Below, in pieces: positions 1-5,038 of a DNA stretch of 5,038 bases. Made by a program: the position numbers and the translations under genes. The stretch is taken from the NCBI GenBank assembly GCA_016293435.1, contig JAEDEG010000158.1:1-5038 (forward strand), written 5' to 3'. This DNA is from Clostridia bacterium (GTDB lineage Bacteria; Bacillota; Clostridia; UMGS1810). A model generated the notes under the pieces. The model was not told the DNA's origin, did no database searches, and worked only from the letters and a program-made list of their open reading frames with translations. How positions within the stretch are numbered: position 1 is the stretch's first letter; each line of letters begins with the position of its first letter.

Positions 1-57
1 ATTAAATGTCCCCCGCCGCCTATAGAGGCGGGGGACATCTTAATTTAGTTATATTAT
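1..57 (+). repeat. Imperfect palindromic intergenic repeat, copy 1
   Basis: This matches positions 1055-1111 at 55 of 57 bases in the same orientation (differences at 11 C/A and 19 C/T). Its core is a perfect 12-bp GC-rich stem, 6-17 (ATGTCCCCCGCC) against 27-38, with a 9-nt loop at 18-26. Five further A-T pairs (1-5 with 40-44) form if C39 is bulged. The copy may continue to the left beyond the window. The shared sequence runs about 13 nt past the stem and includes the loop, so the two copies probably arose by duplication rather than as independent terminators. It could still act as a terminator for a gene to the left, since the 3' flank is U-rich but broken by A residues. It ends 15 nt before the -35 box of the regulator gene. 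Confidence 0.85.
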
Positions 58-72
58 ATATAAAAAATATGC

Positions 73-101
73 TTGAAACTTTAAAATATAAATGATATAA
101 T
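73..101 (+). promoter_or_regulatory. Sigma-A-type promoter of the AraC-family gene
   Basis: The -35 box TTGAAA (73-78) and the -10 box TATAAT (96-101) are separated by 17 nt, which is a near-consensus housekeeping promoter. Transcription would start around 107-109, giving a short leader before the ribosome binding site GGAGG (119-123). No clear operator is visible between the promoter and the start codon; the palindromic repeat at 1-57 lies just upstream. Confidence 0.75.
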
Positions 102-128
102 TAAGAAAATCAACACTCGGAGGCAAAA

Positions 129-971
129 ATGAATAAGCTAAAGATTTATAAATATAATTTTTTTGAGGGTGAGAGCTTTGTTCTCAGAAAAATGCATATC
201 AAAAAGGGTATGAACTATCCGCTCCACTGGCACAATTATTTTGAATTTGAGATAATTTTGGAGGGTGAGGGGGAGCACATATATAACAATCACAAATATG
301 ATGTTTTGCCCGGTGATGCGTATTTGATGTCCTACTACGATTTTCACGCTCTCACCGCAAAGCGGGATATCACACTTCTCAGCCTGCATTTTGCCGAGAG
401 TGCTGTTGCCAATGAGCTAAGCCTTTTTATGGCGCAACATTCCGGCAGCTTATGCTGTAGGTTTGACTGCGCCGAAGCAAACAAAATTACAACCCTTTTG
501 TATGATACCGACCTTGAAAAGAAAAACAAAGGCATCTATTCGGACATTGCCGCAAAAAGCCTTGTGTCGATTATAATAATATCACTTATGCGAAAGTGCG
601 GTGCCGAGCCACCCCGCCACACTCCCGACCTGATTTTGCATGCAGTAGGCTATATGCGCAGCTGCTTCAAAAAAGATATATCACTCACCGATGTGGCGCG
701 CGAATGCTCGGTAACGCCCAATTATATGGGTGCGATGATTCAAAAGTGGACGGGCTTGTCATTCAGCGAATATCTAAATTCAATCAGGCTTAAATATGCC
801 TGCGATATTCTTAAGGCATCTGACTTGTCGGTCAAAGAAACAGCATTTATGTCGGGTTACAATTCGGTGGAGTATTTTTCGTATATATTCCGCAAAAAAA
901 TCGGCACAACTCCCCTACGGTATCGCAGGGAAAGCGGAGACCGGCAGCATGCTCCGTCAAAATCGTGTTAG
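129..971 (+). CDS. AraC-family transcriptional regulator with N-terminal cupin domain
   Basis: This is a 280-residue cytoplasmic DNA-binding regulator. Residues about 20-90 form an AraC-type cupin sensor: HWHNYFEFEI (33-42) holds the paired histidines, followed by the EGEGEH turn (45-50), PGD (61-63) and His73. Residues about 165-268 are the AraC DNA-binding domain with two helix-turn-helix units: the first around 184-209 (ISLTDVARECSVTPNYM), the second around 233-266, ending in the family signature with SGYNSVEYFSYIFRKKIG and TPLRYR. Length is normal for the family. The ATG is supported by GGAGG five bases upstream and a strong promoter. Such proteins usually sense a small ligand, often a sugar, through the cupin and activate nearby genes; the ligand is not deducible here. 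The gene stands alone between two copies of a palindromic repeat. Possible targets are the gene left of the window, the secreted CAP protein on the right, or itself (inference). A 14-residue polar tail follows the signature. Confidence 0.93.
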   Translation: MNKLKIYKYNFFEGESFVLRKMHIKKGMNYPLHWHNYFEFEIILEGEGEHIYNNHKYDVLPGDAYLMSYYDFHALTAKRDITLLSLHFAESAVANELSLFMAQHSGSLCCRFDCAEANKITTLLYDTDLEKKNKGIYSDIAAKSLVSIIIISLMRKCGAEPPRHTPDLILHAVGYMRSCFKKDISLTDVARECSVTPNYMGAMIQKWTGLSFSEYLNSIRLKYACDILKASDLSVKETAFMSGYNSVEYFSYIFRKKIGTTPLRYRRESGDRQHAPSKSC

Positions 972-1021
972 CTTCAATTAATTTGCAGATTCAATAAGCG
1001 GCAAAGTCGCGTCATTCAACG

Positions 1022-1053
1022 TTTTCAGCGGGAGATTGAACTCCCACTGAAAA
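1022..1053. repeat. Stem-loop between the AraC-family gene and repeat copy 2
   Basis: The arms 1022-1034 (TTTTCAGCGGGAG) and 1041-1053 (CTCCCACTGAAAA) pair over 13 positions with one mismatch around a 6-nt loop (ATTGAA). The mismatch is C-A in plus-strand RNA but would be a G-U pair in minus-strand RNA. Six A residues flank its right side, so it is not a standard terminator for the plus-strand gene, and reading on the minus strand it lacks a following T run. It may still serve as a 3' end stabiliser or weak terminator of the regulator mRNA, or be the relic of a mobile palindrome. It ends one base before repeat copy 2. Confidence 0.6.
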
Positions 1054-1054
1054 A

Positions 1055-1111
1055 ATTAAATGTCACCCGCCGTCTATAGAGGCGGGGGACATCTTAATTT
1101 AGTTATATTAT
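1055..1111 (+). repeat. Imperfect palindromic intergenic repeat, copy 2
   Basis: Second copy of the 57-bp element, in the same orientation as 1-57 and offset by 1054 bp. The stem is 1060-1071 against 1081-1092; here A1065 replaces a C and breaks one pair. The A-rich left flank (1053-1059) pairs with TTAATTT (1094-1100) with one bulge, so the palindrome is slightly longer than in copy 1. It could end transcription of the regulator gene, but it also sits 22 nt before the -35 box of the secreted-protein gene. Identity with copy 1 stops sharply after 1111, where the sequences become unrelated. Confidence 0.85.
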
Positions 1112-1133
1112 TTTGATAATTTTAATTTTGTTG

Positions 1134-1162
1134 TAGACAAAGGCGGGCAGGTGTGATATAAT
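1134..1162 (+). promoter_or_regulatory. Extended -10 promoter of the CAP-domain protein gene
   Basis: TAGACA (1134-1139, one mismatch to TTGACA) and TATAAT (1157-1162) are 17 nt apart. The -10 box is preceded by TGA (1154-1156), giving the extended -10 motif TGnTATAAT. The spacer carries a G-rich patch (AGGCGGGCAGG, 1141-1151) that stands out in an AT-rich region; its first seven bases also occur in the right arm of the adjacent palindromic repeat (1080-1086). Transcription would start about 1168-1170, shortly before the ribosome binding site at 1182-1187. Confidence 0.75.
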
Positions 1163-1195
1163 ATTTATAAACCTTAATACGAAGGAGCTTTGAAT

Positions 1196-2122
1196 ATGAA
1201 AAAAATAATCAGTTTAATATTGATCTTAGCTATGATGCTTACTGCGACAACAGCAATTGCCGCAAACGATATTAGCCTTAAGCTCGACGGAAAACTGCTC
1301 GAAACCCCGGTTGCACCCGAAATTACAAACGGACGTACAATGGTGCCGTTCAGAGTGATTTTTGAAGCCTTGGGCATGAAGGTTGAATGGAGCTCGGCGC
1401 ATCAAAAGATGTATGCCTCAAACAATGAAATCACCATAATTCTTACTATAGGCTCACCAACCATGCTTGTTAACACAACGGTTCATACCCTTGACACAGC
1501 TCCCTACATATCAAACAATTATTCTCTGGTGCCCGCACGAGCAATATGCGAAGCTGTGGGATGCACCGTTGAATGGGAGGATTCTACCAGAACCGTTATC
1601 ATAAAGACCAAAAATTATACAGAGCCGGATCCCGGTCAGACAGAAGCTCCACCATCAAATCCCCAGCCCCAGCAGCCGACCGGTCCCGCTTATACTCCGA
1701 TAATAGATGACAATCCGGCATATCTTGACAAAAACAACACAAAGCTGCCCAAAGAATTGGCAGAGCTTATCAATGAAGAAAGAATAGCAAACGACCTTGC
1801 TCCGCTCGAATTTGATGAAAATATCGCAGCTGTTGCAGCCGCTCACAGCAAGGATATGGCATTTTATGACTACATAGACCACAATTCACCAAGCGGCACA
1901 ACACCCTTTGAGCGACTTGACATGGCAGGCATATATTATACATCCGCAGCCGAAAACATTGCTTCGGGCTTTCTCACTGCTAATGATGTTATAAAAAGCT
2001 GGATGGACTCTGCCGCTCACAGAGAAAAGATTTTGAACTTCAAGTTTACCCATATGGGTATAGGCTATTATGCCGGCGGTTCTAACGGCACTTACTGGAC
2101 ACTTGTTTTGGTAGAAAGATAA
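1196..2122 (+). CDS. Secreted stalk-domain and CAP/SCP-domain protein
   Basis: This is a 308-residue exported protein. An open frame extends two codons further to a TTG at 1190, but AAGGAG (1182-1187) is 8 nt from the ATG at 1196 and only 2 nt from the TTG, so the ATG was chosen. Residues 1-22 are a classical signal peptide (Lys-Lys, hydrophobic core, TAIA then AND). Residues about 25-137 form a copper-amine-oxidase-N-terminal-like (stalk) domain with two repeats, RTMVPFRVIFEALGMKVEW (47-65) and SLVPARAICEAVGCTVEW (110-127). Residues 142-168 are a Pro/Gln-rich linker. Residues about 184-307 are a CAP (SCP/PR-1, YkwD-type) domain with LINEERIANDLAPLEFD, the HSKDM histidine (217), AAENIA (251-256, Glu253), SAAHREKILN (272-281, His275) and MGIGYY. 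No LPXTG anchor or membrane helix follows, so it is released or held by the stalk domain at the wall. The biochemical activity of bacterial CAP proteins is largely undefined; a cell-envelope role is inference. Confidence 0.92.
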   Translation: MKKIISLILILAMMLTATTAIAANDISLKLDGKLLETPVAPEITNGRTMVPFRVIFEALGMKVEWSSAHQKMYASNNEITIILTIGSPTMLVNTTVHTLDTAPYISNNYSLVPARAICEAVGCTVEWEDSTRTVIIKTKNYTEPDPGQTEAPPSNPQPQQPTGPAYTPIIDDNPAYLDKNNTKLPKELAELINEERIANDLAPLEFDENIAAVAAAHSKDMAFYDYIDHNSPSGTTPFERLDMAGIYYTSAAENIASGFLTANDVIKSWMDSAAHREKILNFKFTHMGIGYYAGGSNGTYWTLVLVER

Positions 2123-2180
2123 AAATTATTCAATTGTCAAACAGATGGTTTGAACAAAGTTACTTCCTTTGAAGAATAAC

Positions 2181-2218
2181 AAAATCCCCCGGAGAACAAT
2201 TGTTTCCCGGGGGATTTT
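2181..2218. terminator. Bidirectional rho-independent terminator
   Basis: The 12-bp arms AAAATCCCCCGG (2181-2192) and CCGGGGGATTTT (2207-2218) are perfectly complementary. The interior (2195-2204, AACAATTGTT) is itself a perfect palindrome, so almost the whole 38 bp is symmetric. Each strand ends its stem with TTTT, so it can end transcripts from both sides. It sits between the stop of the CAP-domain gene (2122) and the stop of the convergent flavodoxin-domain gene (2225), six bases from the latter. Confidence 0.9.
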
Positions 2219-2224
2219 AAATGA

Positions 2225-2755
2225 TTATTCATTTTTTACATACTCTATAAGAGCTTTTATCTGTTCTTTATCGCTAAAATCTCCGTCTGCATCGCAAAGC
2301 TCAATCAATAGCTTTTCCATATCGGAGGGATTTTCCTTTGCAGACATCATCTTTTTCAGGGCTTTAATTGCGGTTTTGTGCACAAAGCTTAGCTCCGACA
2401 TCTTCATTTTGCCCAAAAAGTTAAAAACTTTTATTTTGCTGAGCATTTCGGGCTTGAAATTTTTTTTGATAATCTCTTCCTCGTAGTATTCTTTGCATTC
2501 AAGCGGGGTAATGCCGGTTGTATATACTGCAATTTTGCGGCCGGATAGCTTATCGAGGTTTTTTGTAATAAGCGAAATCCCGTTTATTGTCTCTGCATAA
2601 AGACCGCCGCCGTATATTATGGTGTCGTAGCCGAGCAGTTCATCGGGTCTTACATTTTTGGCATCCACAAATGCACAGTCGAGCTCCTCGGATATCCATT
2701 GGGCATAGGCTTTGGTTGAGCCGTATTTGGATTTGTAAATTACAATTGGTTTCAT
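2225..2755 (-). CDS. Flavodoxin-domain protein, HemG-like
   Basis: This is a 176-residue predicted cytoplasmic FMN-binding redox protein. The frame is open up to a TTG at 2773, but AGGGAG (2767-2762 on this strand) lies 6 nt before the ATG at 2755, and the family fold begins there with MKPIVIYKSKYGSTKAYAQ, so the ATG is preferred. YKSKYGSTK (7-15) is the FMN phosphate loop. YGGGLYAETI (48-57) and YTTGITP (78-84) match the other two flavin-contacting loops. FNFLGKMKMSELSFVHKTAI (111-130) resembles the C-terminal region of the flavodoxin_5/HemG-type family, whose Escherichia coli member is protoporphyrinogen oxidase. No haem genes are nearby, so a HemG reaction is not claimed; a general flavodoxin-like electron-transfer or quinone-linked role is as likely. 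It is the last gene of a minus-strand run after pheT and a small ORF, with a 51-nt gap that holds no terminator. Confidence 0.85.
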   Translation of the reverse strand: MKPIVIYKSKYGSTKAYAQWISEELDCAFVDAKNVRPDELLGYDTIIYGGGLYAETINGISLITKNLDKLSGRKIAVYTTGITPLECKEYYEEEIIKKNFKPEMLSKIKVFNFLGKMKMSELSFVHKTAIKALKKMMSAKENPSDMEKLLIELCDADGDFSDKEQIKALIEYVKNE

Positions 2756-2806
2756 CACTGTCTCCCTAATCAATTTAAAATGTCTGTTAAGTTATATTAA
2801 TTTTAC

Positions 2807-2971
2807 TCAATTATATGCCGCTACGCACAATATTATCCCAGTTGAGTAATAAGAGCCTCTATATCCCGAACAATATTCGCCATCTGTAAAACCGTATTGT
2901 TTCTTTTTTGAAACATATTCTGAATATGATACTGCTTGATTATCCACGCTGTATTCATAATCTAAACTCAT
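2807..2971 (-). CDS. Unrecognised small protein after pheT
   Basis: This is a 54-codon ORF, too short for a standard ORF cutoff. Its ATG lies 9 nt after the pheT stop and is preceded by AAAGGAG, only 2 nt before the ATG, which is a short spacing. The product starts MSLDYEYSV, is rich in Tyr and Ser (YRGSYYS near residues 37-43) and ends in a short hydrophobic stretch (TGIILCVAA, 44-52). I recognise no family. It is not ZapA, which often follows pheT in Firmicutes. A second frame through the same DNA (ATG at 2958, stop at 2833, 41 codons) encodes a helix-like peptide ending in RDIEALITQLG; it lacks a well-placed ribosome binding site but looks equally protein-like. One of them may be real, or the stretch may be a decayed gene. 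The position suggests co-transcription with pheT. Confidence 0.42.
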   Translation of the reverse strand: MSLDYEYSVDNQAVSYSEYVSKKKQYGFTDGEYCSGYRGSYYSTGIILCVAAYN

Positions 2972-2980
2972 TTCTCCTTT

Positions 2981-5038
2981 TTACATGGGCAAGCCGTTTT
3001 TGAGCTTTATACCCTGAGCATCAAGCTCTGCAACAATACCGTTTACAACTCCGAGAACCTCTTCCTTGGTAAGCGTTTTTTCGGGATGTGAAAATATTAG
3101 ACGTGAGGTAATTGATTTGCCGTTTTCATCGGCATAGGTGTCAACCACACTCACATTTTTGATAAGTGAGCAGTTTGCATTCTCTATTGCCCTTGCAATG
3201 GGGGCAAAGGTATCCGACACAAACGAAAGGTCTATCTCTATCTCAGGGAACTTGGAGGGCTCTTCATAGGAAATACCCGCATCAATTATCGAAGCAAAAG
3301 TGCGAACATCAATTTGGGCATACACGATATTTGCCTTTTTATCAATTTTTTTGGAAACGGCAGAATTAACTATGCCAATTTCGCCCAGCACCTTGCCGCC
3401 GCATATAACCTTGTTGAGATTTTTGGGATGCTGCCACGAATGAGTCGCATCGGCCTTTTGGAAGCTGAGCCCTTGATGCTTAAAATTATTTGCGATAACC
3501 GCAAGAATATCTCTTAGCTCAAAGTAGAGAGCTTGAGTATCTTTTGTTTTGGAGAAAAGAGTTATTCCAAGCATTTTGTGCTCGTCACAAAGTCCGTCTT
3601 CTCTTGTTCCCGTTACCGTTCTGCCAATTTCAAACACACCAAAATCCGAAGCATAGCCGGTGTTGTATTTAACCTGACAAAGCTGAGTGGGGATTATGGA
3701 ATTTCTGATAGTTTTGATATTTGGGTTGGTAGCATTGATAAGCTCTATATTGTCTTCAACCTCAATACCCAGTGCCTTGTATTCATCATAATACATCCAC
3801 ACATAGGAATGAAGCTCATGCATCGAATAACGACCCACAAGAATATCCTTAATGCGATCCTCGTCGCTCTTTTCCCGATCAATTCTAATAGGATAAAGCG
3901 GTGCCTCCGCAGTATTTATTTCAAAGTTGTCGTAGCCGTAGATTCTGGTGATTTCTTCTATTATATCTGCCTTTATGGTAACATCCTTGGTAGCTCTCCA
4001 GCTCGGCACATCAACGGTAAAATCATCACCCGACAGACAAACACCAAAGCCGAGAGCCTCAAGAGTTTTAACAATTGTATCGTTATCTATCTTTATACCG
4101 GTATATTTGTCTACAAAAGCCTTGTTAAAAGAAAGAGTTATGCTGTCATATCTAAATGCATATTCATCGGTAAGAGAAGACACCACCTCGGCACCGGAGT
4201 CGATATCTGTGAGCAGCTTTACAAATCGAGCTATGGCAACAGTGGTCATTTCGGGGTCGAGGCTTTTTTCGTAGCGCATCGAAGCATCGGTGCGGTGAGA
4301 AAGCCTAACAGTGGACTTGCGGATAGATGCAGCATCAAAGGTTGCCGATTCGAGAGTGAGAGTTGTGGTATCCTCCACAATTTCCGAATCCATACCTCCC
4401 ATTATTCCGGCAATGGCAACGGGAGTGTCACCGTTGCAAATCATGAGAGTGTTTTCGTCGATATCGCGGTCTGCTCCGTCGAGCGTTTTGAAGCTAAAAG
4501 GCTTGTCAAAGCGTTTTATTCTGATTTTTTCTACCTTGCGGGAGTCGAATGCGTGCATGGGCTGACCCATTTCGAGCATGAGGTAGTTGGTCAGGTCAGC
4601 AAGAAAATTGAGTGCCCGCATACCGCAGTAGTAAAGGCGGATTCTCATATTTACGGGGCTTGTGTGAACGGATATATTGCCAAACTGCAAGCAGGAATAC
4701 CTCTGGCACAGAGGGTCCTCAATCTTGAGGTCAACCTTGGGCAGATTGTTATATACAGATAAATCAGCCGTTGGAATGGGCTTTAGGCTTCGGCCGGCAA
4801 TTGCGGCAAACTCTCTTGCAATGCCGTAGTGCCCCCAAAGGTCGGGACGGTTGGTAAGAGATTTGTTGTCAACCTCGAAAATAATATCATCAATTTCGTA
4901 TACCGATTTTAGGTCTGTGCCGTTGGCAATGTCGTCTGTAATCTCCATGATACCATCGTTGGAATCACTGATGCCTATTTCATTTTCGGAGCAGCACATA
5001 CCGTTGGAGACAAAGCCGGCAAGCTTTCGGGGAGAAAT
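2981..5038 (-). CDS. pheT: Phenylalanyl-tRNA synthetase beta subunit, 5' end missing
   Basis: The beta subunit of the alpha2-beta2 enzyme that charges tRNA-Phe; it carries tRNA recognition and the editing site that removes mischarged tyrosine. The frame is open through the right edge (685 visible residues), so the Met at 4999 is internal. It lies in SNGMCCSENEIGI, which corresponds to the conserved SNGM-CS-EL motif about 120 residues into bacterial PheT; roughly that much is missing. In visible numbering: B3/B4 region to about 295, with ADLTNYLMLEMGQPMHAFD (147-165), AGIMGG (210-215), LESATFD (229-235) and RTDASMRYEKSLDP (249-262); B5 about 299-373 with VPSWRATKD and RIYGYDN; catalytic-like core about 388-588; FDX-ACB anticodon-binding domain 594-685 (KFPEIEIDLSFV to SHPEKTLTKEEV). 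The Ala-to-Glu spacing from AGIMGG to LESA is 20, matching the Ala314/Glu334 editing residues of the Thermus enzyme. pheS is expected upstream, outside the window. The stop is TAA, with the small ORF following at once. Confidence 0.96.
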   Translation of the reverse strand: MSPRKLAGFVSNGMCCSENEIGISDSNDGIMEITDDIANGTDLKSVYEIDDIIFEVDNKSLTNRPDLWGHYGIAREFAAIAGRSLKPIPTADLSVYNNLPKVDLKIEDPLCQRYSCLQFGNISVHTSPVNMRIRLYYCGMRALNFLADLTNYLMLEMGQPMHAFDSRKVEKIRIKRFDKPFSFKTLDGADRDIDENTLMICNGDTPVAIAGIMGGMDSEIVEDTTTLTLESATFDAASIRKSTVRLSHRTDASMRYEKSLDPEMTTVAIARFVKLLTDIDSGAEVVSSLTDEYAFRYDSITLSFNKAFVDKYTGIKIDNDTIVKTLEALGFGVCLSGDDFTVDVPSWRATKDVTIKADIIEEITRIYGYDNFEINTAEAPLYPIRIDREKSDEDRIKDILVGRYSMHELHSYVWMYYDEYKALGIEVEDNIELINATNPNIKTIRNSIIPTQLCQVKYNTGYASDFGVFEIGRTVTGTREDGLCDEHKMLGITLFSKTKDTQALYFELRDILAVIANNFKHQGLSFQKADATHSWQHPKNLNKVICGGKVLGEIGIVNSAVSKKIDKKANIVYAQIDVRTFASIIDAGISYEEPSKFPEIEIDLSFVSDTFAPIARAIENANCSLIKNVSVVDTYADENGKSITSRLIFSHPEKTLTKEEVLGVVNGIVAELDAQGIKLKNGLPM

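Noticed and set aside
1190..1195. TTG start two codons upstream for the CAP-domain protein
   Set aside because: AAGGAG would be only 2 nt from the TTG but is 8 nt from the ATG at 1196, which also begins a normal signal peptide (MKK).
2134..2157. Weak hairpin after the CAP-domain gene (TTG-TCAAAC with GTTTGA-A-CAA)
   Set aside because: It is a short AT-rich stem with a bulge and no T run. The strong terminator at 2181-2218 explains transcript ending.
2756..2773. TTG start six codons upstream for the flavodoxin-domain protein
   Set aside because: The extra codons overlap the AGGGAG ribosome binding site that serves the ATG at 2755, and the flavodoxin fold starts at that Met.
2810..2815. TATAAT on the minus strand as a promoter for the flavodoxin-domain gene
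   Set aside because: No acceptable -35 box is found at about 17 nt spacing, and AT-rich DNA often contains this hexamer by chance.
3533..4762. Long plus-strand open frame of 409 codons opposite pheT
   Set aside because: It is fully antisense to a clearly conserved pheT coding region, has no recognisable domain and starts without a convincing ribosome binding site. It is a shadow of pheT codon usage.
4997..4999. Met at the start of the longest in-window pheT frame as the true start codon
   Set aside because: The frame continues upstream to the window edge with conserved PheT sequence (PRKLAGFVSNGM), so this Met is internal and the gene is partial.

Overview
The window reads as chromosomal DNA of a low-to-moderate-GC Gram-positive bacterium, most likely an uncultured member of the Clostridia. 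The evidence is AT-rich intergenic DNA, GGAGG-type ribosome binding sites, near-consensus sigma-A-type promoters, and a secreted protein that joins a copper-amine-oxidase-N-terminal-like ('stalk') domain to a CAP/SCP domain, a combination common in Clostridia. The taxonomic call is inference from sequence style and gene content; no search was run.

Left part (1-1195): a lone AraC-family regulator (129-971, +) has its own near-consensus promoter. It lies between two direct copies of a 57-bp imperfect palindromic repeat (1-57 and 1055-1111, 55 of 57 bases identical). A second, unrelated stem-loop (1022-1053) abuts the right-hand copy. Each repeat copy sits a short distance upstream of a good promoter, one for the araC-type gene and one for the next gene.

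Middle (1196-2218): an exported 308-residue CAP/SCP-domain protein with an N-terminal stalk-like domain is transcribed from an extended -10 promoter. It ends before a strong, nearly perfectly symmetric terminator (2181-2218), which it shares with the convergent genes on the right.

Right part (2225-5038, all on the minus strand): the 3' five-sixths or so of pheT (phenylalanyl-tRNA synthetase beta subunit, running off the right edge), then a 54-codon unrecognised small ORF 9 nt after the pheT stop, then a HemG-like flavodoxin-domain protein, then the shared terminator. No terminator is visible between these three, so they could form one transcript.

The left regulator and the secreted protein may be functionally linked through the shared repeat, but nothing shows this directly. 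I found no phage, CRISPR, tRNA, rRNA or defence system and no clearly new multi-gene system. The most unusual items are the repeat pair around the regulator gene and the small ORF after pheT, which has two competing reading frames.
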